Shown: positions 1 to 8,989, counted from the first letter of the stretch. The stretch is DNA of 13,920 nucleotides from Oehlia diaphana (GCA_003833135.1 QZLH01000039.1:208876-222795); one strand, 5' to 3'. Numbers and translations are program-made. Notes: generated by a model not told the origin, from the sequence alone.

Positions 1-76
1 CAAAAAAATGTAAATTGTCAAATTTATCTATTTTAAAGAACCAAACAGCTATCAATGATTGGTCAATATTACATAA

Positions 77-255
77 TAGTCACGTGAATGCATTTATGGA
101 GGGTGTTCTGATATACCCGAAATTCAGAATTACATGCACATGTAGAACATAGAGGGTGTGCACTTAGCTCTAAGTCCCTAGCTTGGGACTAAGCCATGGC
201 GTGCATATAGGAAGGGAATGCACTTATAGAGGGTGCACTTATGGAGGTGTGACTG
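77..255. mobile_element. Remnant of a small inverted-repeat DNA element
   Basis: The two ends are short inverted matches: TAGTCAC at 77-83 and GTGACTG at 249-255, the latter followed by TA. A 20-base subterminal motif GAATGCATTTATGGAGGGTG at 86-105 recurs in the same orientation at 216-235 with two transition differences, and a shorter third copy (CACTTATGGAGG) lies at 235-246. Iterated subterminal motifs of this kind are common in non-autonomous DNA transposons. The core has a hairpin with arms AGTCCC and GGGACT near 171-189. There is no clean target duplication on the left side, so the outer limits are uncertain. Confidence 0.4.
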
Positions 256-478
256 TAATGTATATATGTTGTTATAATTATTAGAAGCAGCAGTAGCGGT
301 AATTTTATAGGTATTGTGTAAATACACAAAAAAATATGGCGAATGTAAGGTTTCATAAATTTAAATGTAATTTCATCATCATTTAGTATAATAAATTACA
401 AATATATATGTTTAATTAATAAAATTGCATTTATTATAAAAATTTTATATCACTAAAATTATGATAAATTAAAAATAT

Positions 479-528
479 GGTGAAAATTCACCGATATGGT
501 GAAATTCACTGATGTGGTGAATTTCACC
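479..528. repeat. Three tandem GGTGAA/TTCACC palindromes
   Basis: Three self-complementary boxes lie at 479-492 (GGTGAAAATTCACC), 498-510 (GGTGAAATTCACT) and 516-528 (GGTGAATTTCACC), separated by the similar five-base spacers gatat and gatgt. The period is 18-19 bp, slightly under two helical turns. The regular phasing fits either a short tandem duplication or a cluster of binding sites for a dimeric DNA-binding protein. No adjacent gene is visible, so a regulatory role is only a guess. Confidence 0.6.
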
Positions 529-553
529 GCCAGTTAGCATTAAGATCGCCCTT

Positions 554-872
554 TGTAATATATCTTTTTAGATAATTTTAACCAACTTATTTATCCCAAC
601 TCGTGTAATATATCTTTTTGGACAATTTTGTTCATTTATTTTGTAATATATCTTTTTGAACAATTTTATTCAACTTATTTATTCCAACTCATGTAATATA
701 TCTTTTTAGATAATTTTGTTCACTTATTTTATATCTTTTTGAACAATTTTGTTCAACTTATTTATCCCAACTTGTGTAATATATCATTTTAAACAATTTT
801 ATTCACTTATTTCGTAATATAACTTTTTGAACAATTTTGTCCACTATTTATTCTAACTTGTGTAATATAACA
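554..872. repeat. Degenerate higher-order tandem repeat (about 50 + 36 bp)
   Basis: The core TGTAATATATCTTTTT followed by a version of GACAATTTTGTTCA starts near 554, 604, 640, 690, 774, 813 and 860. A shortened copy lies near 727. Spacings alternate between about 50 and 36-39 bp. The long units carry TTTATCCCAACTYG and the short units go from TTCA directly to a T-rich stretch. The repeating object is therefore a dimer of about 86-88 bp, present roughly 3.5 times. A diverged outlier lies at about 976-1012. No open frame runs through it, so it is a minisatellite. Confidence 0.75.
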
Positions 873-1012
873 ATTTTTTCTACTTTTTTATTTAATCATT
901 TGTTATATCTTATATGCTGCATACACAGTTGAGATTGAAATAACAAAAGCTGATAAATGCAATTATTTATTTCAACTTACGTAATATATATTTGGACAAT
1001 TTTATTCACTAT

Positions 1013-1515
1013 ACATAATATTGTAAAAGAATTATAAATCCAAAAATAAAACTTTTTAATTGTAATAAAATTTTGCAATTTGCATTTCATAATCAATTGT
1101 GTATAATTAATTTACATTCTGCAATTTAATCTAAATAATAAAATAATAATCTGTATTATAACTAATAAAAATAATAATTTGTATTAAGATCACTCAATAT
1201 ATTTACTTTCTTTAAACTTCTCCCTTAAATCTCTGAATTCTTTACTTAACTCAATTTAAATACAACATCATTTTTTCTTTCTGATATAGTGAAATTTTGA
1301 TTTGACATAATTTTAGAGATATGTTCATCTGGCTGGTTTGAAGTAATTAATTGATGAGCAGAAATTTTAGACAAAAATATATAATGATATTTTTACTTTA
1401 CAACAAAATCACATTTGCAACAATCTGCTAGCGCAAGCTGCACAAATATTATTATTCCATTATTAAATAACTTATACAATCTGTTGCACATCAACTGATT
1501 TTTTTATTTAACTTT
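1013..1515. other. AT-rich stretch, no supported gene
   Basis: This is AT-rich sequence with stops in all frames. It may include decayed sequence downstream of the minus-strand relic at 1516-1847, because a few short cysteine-containing minus-strand segments occur near 1390-1460. Nothing is long or clear enough to call. Confidence 0.4.
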
Positions 1516-1847
1516 TTAATTGATATTAAGTTTATTTCGCATAAAAGAGATCACCCAAGATTTTGTATTTTTAATTTTTAATCTTTCAGCAAGCTCTGAA
1601 AAATCATCATAAATTTGAACTAATGATGCTAAATATAGCCAATTGAAAGACTTTACTGCTATCACAAGGTTTTCACAACATAACTTCTATTTTTTCACTG
1701 ATTAATTCTATTTATAGTTGCGGACGTCTCATCAACAACTATAATTTTTTTAATCATTGACAATTCAGCTAAAACTTTAAATATTATAGAAGTTTTTGAT
1801 AGTTCTGAGGTAATGAGACACTCATTATTTGTTGCTAACACAACTTA
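1516..1847 (-). pseudogene. Unassigned coding relic in two frames
   Basis: On the minus strand one frame is open for 49 residues (1844 down to 1698, stop at 1695-1697) and includes the hydrophobic-acidic patch [10 protein letters not shown] second frame, offset by a short indel, is open for 56 residues (1686 down to 1519, stop at 1516-1518). The second piece has an amphipathic look, for example YDDFSELAERLKIKN and KSWVISFMRNKL, which is unusual for random AT-rich DNA. Together they read like the C-terminal part of a decayed protein with one frameshift. A TAA directly upstream (1845-1847) may be a nonsense change, because the frame reads sensibly before it. I do not recognise the family. A transposon protein is possible given the surroundings. 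Confidence 0.35.
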
Positions 1848-2347
1848 GCTATCAGTGCCTATTTTTTTGATTACCATATAATAATCCTGTAATGTATATT
1901 TTGTAATAATTGACAATATAATTGCTATTATAATTTAATGTATATTAAAATACCATATTATAATGAAATGTAAAAAAATAATAATTTTGTAATATATGAT
2001 AATTATCCTTTTATATTAGTTACAATATTAATATTAAATATCATGCTTATTAATAAACTTATTAATATATATGTTATTAAATATGATATTTACATGACAT
2101 GTTAAAAATTCCTATTAATATTATTTAAAAAGCATTATAAAATACTACCAAAAAAATCACCACTGATAGCAAAGAATATCACATAGTTTCTTTTTCTTCT
2201 TAAATAAAAGCATTTAGACAGAATTTAACTTTTCTTTCATAATAATTTTATCTTTATGATCATTTTTATCAACATCCTTCTCTAAGAAAATTTTAATATA
2301 GTTAAGTTTATGTTTTCTTATTAATGATATTGATGTAAATTCTAGTT
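1848..2347. other. AT-rich stretch, no supported gene
   Basis: Simple AT-rich sequence with many TAATAT-type words, and stops in every frame. I see no repeat unit, terminal inverted repeat or coding segment here. Confidence 0.45.
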
Positions 2348-2758
2348 TTAAGATTTTTCTAACACTTCTAAAACTAATGCTTGTGATTCCACCAGTGTTT
2401 TCATTTTTAAAATTTGTATTTTTACTACTATAAACAATTCTACACTAGGTACTTTTTCTGCTAATTTCAATGTAGATGATTTTACTAGTATCTTTGTTGA
2501 CGGTGCTTCTACTGATACTTTTTCTGGTATTACTATTAGCAGCACTTGTAAAGATGAATTCAATTTAGTACTTTTATTAGCTAATGATGCATTTAATTTG
2601 GCATTTTTATTAGCTATTAGTAATGCTTGCAAAAGTAAATTTAATTTAGCACTTTTATTAATTACTTGTGGTACTTGTAAAGGTGAATTCAATTCAGTAC
2701 TTTTATGGTAATTTGATTTTCCAGTATCAGCAATCTGAGAATTGTTATTTTCAATGAT
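2348..2758 (-). CDS. Partial repetitive open frame, 16-residue period, function unknown
   Basis: On the minus strand a frame ending at TAA (2348-2350) stays open upstream at least to the edge of the foldback element at 2760. No ATG begins it, so it is a fragment. Four tandem units occupy roughly 2560-2707 and encode HKSTELNSPLQVPQVI, NKSAKLNLLLQALLIA, a shortened NKNAKLNASLA and NKSTKLNSSLQVLLIV. At DNA level the units are 48, 48, 33 and 48 bp, all multiples of three, so the frame survived repeat expansion and contraction. The rest is Lys/Val/Ser-rich (EKVSVEAPSTKILVKSS). The repeat could be a short coiled or amphipathic surface segment. It could also be non-coding minisatellite DNA that happens to be open. 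No family is recognised, and the upstream part may have been cut off by the transposon. Confidence 0.35.
   Translation of the reverse strand: MIENNNSQIADTGKSNYHKSTELNSPLQVPQVINKSAKLNLLLQALLIANKNAKLNASLANKSTKLNSSLQVLLIVIPEKVSVEAPSTKILVKSSTLKLAEKVPSVELFIVVKIQILKMKTLVESQALVLEVLEKS
2560..2707 (-). repeat. 48-bp in-frame minisatellite
   Basis: Four head-to-tail units on the minus strand begin with ATAAAAGTACTGAATTG, AATAAAAGTGCTAAATTA, AATAAAAATGCCAAATTA and AATAAAAGTACTAAATTG. The third unit lacks 15 bases. All lengths keep the reading frame. Confidence 0.6.
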
Positions 2759-2759
2759 A

Positions 2760-3447
2760 CACTTCCCAATAAAAAGTATCTGACCACCCTAAAAATTAAA
2801 ATAAATTAAAGGAATTGAGATATTTAATAGAAAATTTTCACTTATTTTAAAGTTTGAAATGCAAAATACATGTTAGAAATGATTTTTTTACTCAATTAAT
2901 AGTAAAATTTGATGTAAATGATTAATTCAAAAAATAGCAAAATTTTTAACTTTTTAACCAGAACAATTACAGCAAAATGGATAAAAGATTTTGATTCTTT
3001 GGCTAAAAAAATACCTTATGTTTAAAAATTCAGAAAAATTGAAGCCATTAGTTGTTGAGCAATCCACCTTTGAAGATAAGCAAAGTTCAGTAAAAATAAT
3101 GATCTACATATGAAATTTACAAAAATTGCCGATTTTTAGCAGAAGATTTCTAAACAACTACTGATCAAATTTCTCTAATTTTTGGTACATAAGGTAATTT
3201 TTAGCCAGAGAATCAAATTTTTGTGTCCATTTTGCCATATCCATTCTAGTTAAAAAGTTAGAAAATTTGCCATTTTTTAAATTTATTATTTACATCAAAT
3301 TTTACTATCAATTGAGTAAAAAAATTATTTCTAACATGTATTTTACACTTTCAACCTTAAAATAAGTGAAAATTTTCTATTAAATACCTCAATTCCTTTG
3401 ATATATTTTAATTTTTAGAATGGTCAGATACTTTTTACCAGGAAGTG
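2760..3447. mobile_element. Long foldback MITE with TA target duplication
   Basis: Both ends are flanked by TA (2758-2759 and 3448-3449) and begin with the inverted sequence CACTTCC. After three unmatched bases the match resumes with TAAAAAGTATCTGACCA. The inverted match continues inward for roughly 300 bp per arm. For example, CAAAATGG at 2973-2980 pairs with CCATTTTG at 3227-3234, and the coordinates sum exactly to those of the ends, so there is no net indel in between. The loop is around 3060-3145. The TA duplication and the AAAAAGTATCTG-type terminus fit Tc1/mariner-derived non-autonomous elements, though this is family recall and not a search. There is no transposase frame inside. It sits at the upstream limit of the repetitive minus-strand frame and may have interrupted it. 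Confidence 0.8.
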
Positions 3448-3667
3448 TAGGATCAAAATTAAATTAACAATATTGACCTTAATAAAACTTACTGAAAATT
3501 TATGTTCTTTGCCTAATAAGCCTCAAAATTTTTGAATAAAAAAATAGATATTAGTTTTGCAAACTTTGAAGATGTTTCTCTGCAAATGTATAGTCATAAC
3601 CAAAATATTTATATCTTATTTGCATGTTTTTTTGTCTAAACATAATATTTTTTTGTCAAACTATATA

Positions 3668-3836
3668 CATGTCATTCAAATTATTTTGGGCTGCTATAAT
3701 TATAAGTAAAATCCCAAATTCAATTATAGCATCCCAAATTATTTTGGCACTTTACATAGTAAATTATATATAAACTGGATGAATTATGGTATTCCAAATT
3801 ATAATTATAGTATCACAAAATAATTTAGGTAATATG
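3668..3836. mobile_element. Short TA-flanked MITE, copy 1
   Basis: This 169-bp element is flanked by TA (3666-3667 and 3837-3838). Its inverted ends share AAATTATTTTG followed by TATAATTAT. Internally the end sequence recurs in partly inverted form, with CCCAAATTATTTTGG near 3732-3746, so the element is built from repeated copies of its own terminus. A second copy lies at 4614-5038. It has no coding capacity. Confidence 0.75.
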
Positions 3837-3838
3837 TA

Positions 3839-4611
3839 TATCAAACTGTATATTATTTTTATTTTATAATAAGTAAAGTATAAGAAATCTTAGAGTTATA
3901 TAAAAATATATTGTACATAATATAATTTATCATACGACTAAAAAATTATGTAACAGATTTTAATACCTGACTGAAAAATCACAGTCTATCATTTTATTAA
4001 TTATTCCTTTTATAGTTTTATGTATTGATAAATGATTATGTTATTATATAAAGAGTCCATTAGTAAAAGAATAAAATCAAAATATATGGTATTCATATTA
4101 CAATAATTATAAAGATAAGAGACTATATCATAATATTATATCAAAATATCTTAAATCGCTATCTAAGATATATGACCTGATTTTCTTAAAACTCTAAAAC
4201 TTTACATTTATTACCCAAAAATATATAAACTCTAAAAAAATATACTTCTGATTTTGTAAAATTTTATCTGTACTAATTTTATTTGCCCATTACACTCTAC
4301 AAAATTTTCTGATGTGTTTTATATAGAATTTAAAAGATATGTTTCTTTTGATATCATATTGCCTGGATTTTCTGCTGATAAGTGTCATTTAATAGTACAT
4401 TTTCTATATAAACTTTTATTTTACAATGCATTTGTCTATTTAGAATTAATGTCATCTTTTAAAAATATGATTCATAAAAAGTGATATTTATAAATTTTCT
4501 AATTGGAATCAAAATTTCACTTTAAACTATCATCACATAGTTTATATAATTTATAATGATGTTCTAGTAATATTCAAAACTAGGCATTATTTATTTTAAA
4601 TAAGCAATATA
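3839..4611. other. AT-rich stretch between two MITE copies, no supported gene
   Basis: About 770 bp of AT-rich sequence with short frames only. I found no terminal repeats, tandem repeats or coding-like composition on either strand. Confidence 0.5.
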
Positions 4612-4613
4612 TA

Positions 4614-5038
4614 CATACCACCTAAATTATTTTGGGCTGTTATAATTATAAGTAAAATCCCAAATTCAATTATGGTATCCCAAATTATTTTAGTATTTTA
4701 CATAATAAATTATATATAAATTAAATAAATTACGGTATTTCAAATTATAATTATACTTAAGGTTGCTTATCTAAACCTTTTCAAAATCCTATGATTAGTT
4801 TCGTCAAAATTTTACTATAGATTTATTATAGTTTTGGCAGAGTTTTGGCAGTTTCAGCATTTATAATAAGTTTCAGCAGTTTCATCTTTCTTCACAGTTT
4901 CACCAGTTTTTTAATATAACTTTAATATAGTTTTGGCAGAATTTCACTTTTTGGCAAAATGCCATCTTGCCTAAACCCCTAGGTTTTAGCAAGCACGCAA
5001 CCTTAATTATGCCATCTCAAAATAATTTGGGCAGCATA
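4614..5038. mobile_element. Short TA-flanked MITE, copy 2, split by a nested element
   Basis: This is the same family as 3668-3836: the left end begins CATACCACCTAAATTATT and the right end closes with AAATAATTTGGGCAGCATA, flanked by TA at 4612-4613 and 5039-5040. The left part (4614-4756) follows copy 1 closely, including the sequence from TATAATTATAAGTAAAATCC onward. The expected right end appears only after about 250 bp of unrelated DNA (4757-5006). Without that insert the copy would be about 175 bp, close to copy 1. Confidence 0.75.
4757..5006. mobile_element. Nested TTAA-bounded element
   Basis: The insert begins TTAAGGTTGC (4757-4766) and ends GCAACCTTAA (4997-5006). That is a perfect 10-base inverted end including TTAA, followed by weaker inverted similarity (TCTAAACC against GGTTTTAGC). 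TTAA at both borders is the hallmark of piggyBac-type target duplications, so this is a candidate piggyBac-like MITE. The interior has repeated GTTTTGGCAGA and GTTTCAGCAG words. It has no coding capacity. It must be younger than the MITE it splits. Confidence 0.65.
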
Positions 5039-5327
5039 TATAAAGCAATGCAAATAACCAAAAGTAGGTTCTATAAGCTAATTTATTAACATTTTTCAGG
5101 AATTGTAATTTCATTCAGGATCATGAATATTATAGTGAGTCAGTCATCTTTTGTTGTCTAATTCCCATGATAATAATGTGAAACATAATGTATTTAGTAT
5201 GAGCATACTATATTACAAAAAGATGTTTTTTTAATATATATATTATATATATATGTGATAAGTCATTGAATGAAATAAAGATACCTTTTCAAAATATTAA
5301 ACATCATAATATACAAAATTACATTTA

Positions 5328-5743
5328 TGGGGGATGTTTAAAGCGGAGACAAATCACGTGATTTCAAAAAATTTATTTTCTAAATAAAAATTTTTTCACA
5401 ATATATATATAACCTTTTAAACATATATATTAAGTGTATTTTGGCCTGCTCTGCAAGTTTACTTAGAATGACAAAATGAGTTTTGAATACTGTTTTCGAT
5501 TTATTTGACTTTTCATTTTTGTCTATCCATTTTTGGATGTGATTAGCAAAAAAGCTTTACTAATATATAAAGTGAAAACCAGTATTCAAAACTACTTTTT
5601 AACCTTAAGTAAATTTGTAGAGCAGACTAAGATACAATTATTTTATAATTTTCAAGTTTATGTTAAACTTAATTCATAAAAAAAATTAGTTCACTCATAT
5701 TATATCGAATCTCATGATTTGCTTCCGCTTTAGATAACCTCCA
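5328..5743. mobile_element. Foldback MITE with possible TTTA duplication
   Basis: The left end TGGGGGATGTTTAAAGCGGA is inverted at the right end (rc TGGAGGTTATCTAAAGCGGA). The arms continue inward for about 170 bp. GAGTTTTGAATACTG near 5478-5492 matches the reverse complement of CAGTATTCAAAACTA near 5580-5594. The stretch at 5432-5459 containing GCTCTGCAAGTTTACTTA matches the reverse complement of the stretch near 5605-5625. TTTA flanks both ends (5324-5327 and 5744-5747) and may be the target duplication, although the AT-rich context makes this weak. A perfect 14-base palindrome, AAATCACGTGATTT, sits at 5351-5364. No coding frame was seen. The family is uncertain. Confidence 0.65.
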
Positions 5744-5748
5744 TTTAT

Positions 5749-6315
5749 AGAAGTGAATCCCATCAACAGTAAAAATGATAATTTCAATAAAAAAAAAGAA
5801 GATTATGTGATTCATCATTTATATTCAATATATCGATCTGCAGTAAAAACCAAATAAATCAAACAAAGGAAACTAATAAGTTAATAGCAATTTTGAAAGT
5901 GAAGTTAATACTAGCAATCAAATGGTCTCTTTAAATGTTCAGAAAAATTAAAATAATTAAGCAATCTTAGAGCTATTGCTCCAAATCAGTACCTTTAAAG
6001 GCTTTACATAGGCAAAAAAAAATCCCAAAAAACTATATTAAATTGTTCTTTTGTATAATATTGATCTCTCTATATGTCAGGTATCAGTAGATAAAAATCA
6101 ATGAAATTCATGAATATTGCAAAAATTTACTTATAGTAGTTAATATAATAATAAAATTCAACCATAATCATATTGCAGGGCCAATGATTTTATTTAATTA
6201 AATAATATCATATTAAATAAATAAATTATGTGATATTACATAATTTTGGTTTATCAAATCATAAAATCATATATTTCAAATATCCCTATATTATAGTACA
6301 TAATCTGCAGTAAAT
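5749..6315. other. AT-rich stretch upstream of the hAT relic
   Basis: No open frame, tandem repeat or convincing transposon end is visible. The left terminus of the hAT element should lie here or just upstream, but I could not identify a matching inverted end or 8-bp target duplication. Confidence 0.4.
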
Positions 6316-8204
6316 TTGGTTATTTTTAATTTTAATTATCAATTAATTGATCTCTTTTTTACTTTTTTACAAATTACAATATCACCAAAAAAAATTAAAA
6401 GTGTTTCAGTTTACACTAGATGTAATGAATATAAAAAAATTTTTTGCGTTAATGATAACATTTTTTTCTGCAATTACTGCAATATTTTTATAGAATAGAA
6501 GTATAAATCTGTTGTAAATAACTATTGCAAAAGTCAAAAACATATATCAAATATAAAAAATCATAAAGAAAACTAGAATAGATCACAGCAACTTACCTTT
6601 TTCTCTACTCAAATGGCTGCTGATCAAAAAAAAACTTATTTAAGACCTTATAGAATCATTTGCAATAGCAGACATTTCTCTTGAGAAAATCAATTGTCTA
6701 CTTTTATTTTTTAAAAAATATGTTAAAAATAGTAGTTCTATTCCTTAAGCTCCAATTCTTAAACAAATTTATTTATCTGACATTTTTGATAAGCATTATC
6801 AATCACTTAAATTTTTTTTTAATTCAAAGCCAATAGCTATAATTATAGATAAAATAACTGATGATTGTGCATGAAGTGTTGTCAATACATTTTTTTGTTA
6901 TCGCAATAAAACAAAAACAAAATTAGTTTCAGTTAATTTTGTTGAATATGTAAATAATATTACAATAGGATAAATACTTACAACAATATTAGCCCATTTT
7001 AATATATTTTTTAATTTACCTCATCTATTTTTATCAGATTCAGCCGCTTATATGAAGAAATGTTATTGTGAGGTTTTATTATTATTAATGTCACAACTAA
7101 TTCATGTACCATGTTGTGTACATAGCATAAATTTTATTGGATATATTTTTAAAATTATTTTTATTTTAAAGTATATTATAAGTTAAGAAGAGTGGAAGAA
7201 AAATTATTTTGATAATACTTTAGGGATACATAAAGAACACTACCTTAATTTTGTATTCTAAAGGAATTTTTGGATAAAATTAAAGAGGTATTTATACATT
7301 CTCCTGCCTAAAGAGGTCAGTATCTCACTTATTTGAAAATGCATGAAATTTCTTTACCATGCAAAATACCTTTACATAATAAGACCTGTTGGAATTCTTG
7401 GTTTCAGATGGTATTCTATGCAAAAGATCACATTATATATTAACCTAATTTTTTTAAAGAAGAATTAGAAAATGATAGAAACCATAATACTTTAATAGCT
7501 ATTAATTCTTATTTGCAAAGTGAACAAGAATTAAGATTTATTACAATTTATCTGAATTTTATTTCTCTTTATGCTGCTGAATTTATCCAAGATTTAGATT
7601 TTTTTCAGCAATCAAATAAGTCTATTTTTCCTTTTGTTGAATTATGACTCTAACATTTCACTACTTATATTGAAATATATAGAAATTCAAGTGATTTTGA
7701 TCTCTTTTTAGAAAATCTAATTATTGGTTTTAGATTTAATACAATTGATTTCTATCATATTTTTCAAGTAGCATTTGAAGTAACTTATAGCAAATTTTCT
7801 GCACATATTTCTAACCATTCAGCTCAATTAATTTTTTGTATATACCAAGTTTTTAATTTCAAATTTATTCAAAGTGGAGATGTTTTACAAAAAAATATTT
7901 AATAATATAATTTGATTAGTAAATTTGCGAATTTATTAAATGAATTATTACAGAAATGGAAAATTTATTGTGAATTAAATAATGAATTTTTAGCTAAAAT
8001 GAAACTGGACCAATATTGGTTAGATAAAGCAATACAATTACCAATCTTTTCTAATATTGCTTTGAATTACATTTGGTTACCAGTATCAAGTTGTGCTGTT
8101 GAATGAAATTTTTCTATGTATAATTTCTTTTAGATAGTGATCGATAAAATTTATCTCAAGATTCTCTTAAAGGATTAAACATGTTATATTTTAATAGTAT
8201 TTAG
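6316..8204 (+). pseudogene. hAT-superfamily transposase relic with CGGBP1/BED-like finger
   Basis: hAT transposases cut and paste DNA using an RNase H-like DDE core. Here the order of landmarks is intact although the frame is broken many times. A BED/CGGBP1-like finger with a CNYC pair lies at about 6469-6480 and a distal C and H at about 6526-6544. The first catalytic aspartate is in IIDKITDD (GAT at 6848-6850). The second is in FLSDSAAYMKK (GAT at 7037-7039). A CxxH motif (PCCVH) lies at 7109-7123, followed by KTCWNSW at about 7382-7402. The third acidic residue is in SSCAVE (GAA at 8101-8103) within the C-terminal dimerisation region. Reading then continues in another frame (LLDSDR, then NLSQDSLKGLNMLYFN) to a stop at 8202-8204. 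Internal stops include 6496-6498, one in the first catalytic block (TGA after DDCA) and 8104-8106. The segment at 7912-8106 is its longest open stretch. The element is dead. Confidence 0.85.
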
Positions 8205-8485
8205 AAATTATTACTGTATAGTAATTTTAATAAAGAATAAATGGTAATATAAAATTTATATCAAATTTAATAAATTTATACTATTGTTATTACGTATAAA
8301 ATTAAATAATTGCATAAATTTAATAAAAATATCAAATAATATATAAAAATTTTTAAAAAATTATATCATATAATTCTTTTATAACACATAAATAATTTAT
8401 GTTATATCACATTATAAAATAATCAGTTCTACCATATTGCAAACTTACTTGACTTTGGACTATAAAAAATAATGATATTATTTAT
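8205..8485. other. AT-rich stretch downstream of the hAT relic
   Basis: Nothing codes here. The right terminus of the hAT element should be within or just beyond this stretch, but no inverted match to the upstream side was recognised. Confidence 0.35.
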
Positions 8486-8635
8486 ATGAAAGAAAATCTT
8501 AGTGTTTATATTAAAGAAGTTAGAAATTACAAATTTGACCATATTATTGTTATAAGGAAATGCTACTATGGATTTTTTATGAACTGCTTTGACTATGTGT
8601 TTGATTTGGATTCTATAGATACATACTATAACTAG
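8486..8635 (+). CDS. Small open frame, 49 residues, function unknown
   Basis: An uninterrupted ATG-to-TAG frame encodes 49 residues. It starts MKENLSVYIKEVRNYKFDHI, has a hydrophobic and aromatic middle (IIVIRKCYYGFFMNCF), and ends in an acidic, aromatic tail (FDLDSIDTYYN). The composition is more protein-like than the surrounding DNA. It could be a complete micro-ORF, the first exon of a longer gene, or a remnant. It has no recognisable domain. A second protein-like segment on the same strand (8901-8989) lies about 265 bp downstream behind a plausible splice acceptor, so the two may be parts of one gene. I cannot define a donor site that joins them. Confidence 0.35.
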   Translation: MKENLSVYIKEVRNYKFDHIIVIRKCYYGFFMNCFDYVFDLDSIDTYYN

Positions 8636-8649
8636 CTATGTGGTAATTA

Positions 8650-8739
8650 TTCCAAAATAAAGCTCTATACAAACCAGTTTGTAAGTTAAAAGTACTTTAG
8701 TTTGCAAGCTGGCTCATGTAAAGCTTTATCCCAAAATAG
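8650..8739. repeat. 90-bp near-palindrome (hairpin-forming)
   Basis: The sequence is centred on AAAGTACTTT (8690-8699). Moving outward, TTTGTAAGTTAAAAGTAC on the left mirrors the reverse complement of GTACTTTAGTTTGCAAG on the right, then CCAG against CTGG, ATAAAGCT against AGCTTTAT, and AAAATA-type outer ends. There are scattered mismatches, mostly transitions. It is small enough to be a miniature foldback element, and the DNA could extrude as a cruciform or the RNA fold as a long hairpin. No target duplication is certain. Confidence 0.65.
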
Positions 8740-8900
8740 TGAAAAGAATAACAAAAAGGTTCAAGACTAACTGTGAGGTATCATAAGTTGTAAGGTCAAG
8801 TGGAATTGTTATTAAAATAAATGATTATATGTACAAAATTTGCAAATTTGCTCTTCTTTTTTATTTTAAATTTTTATTATAGCTATTGTATTTCTTTTAG

Positions 8901-8989
8901 ATATATCAGATACATCACCATATGATCACTATATCAAGAAAAATAGGTCAAAGAAGAAGAAAAACCCAAGAAAGAAACGTTATTATTAA
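8901..8989 (+). CDS. Possible terminal exon with lysine-rich tail
   Basis: A pyrimidine-rich tract ending TTTCTTTTAG (8891-8900) looks like a 3' splice site. Directly after it a frame is open to TAA at 8987-8989 and encodes ISDTSPYDHYIKKNRSKKKK followed by NPRKKRYY. The clustered Lys/Arg run resembles a nuclear localisation signal or nucleic-acid-binding tail. The reading would start in the middle of a codon (the first two exon bases complete a split codon). It may be the last exon of a gene whose upstream exon is the frame at 8486-8635, but no donor site was established. In AT-rich DNA an AAG/AAA-rich run can also arise by chance, so this is tentative. Confidence 0.3.

Noticed and set aside
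5230..5255. AT dinucleotide run as an origin or promoter
   Set aside because: Simple TA-rich sequence is common throughout the window and has no associated features here.
6316..6498. 60-residue frame as an independent small gene
   Set aside because: It starts at TTG and has a CxxC pair, and reading resumes past the stop into the finger and transposase region, so it is the N-terminal part of the hAT relic.
7912..8106. 64-residue frame as an independent gene
   Set aside because: It contains the hAT C-terminal SSCAVE motif and continues the relic frame from upstream.
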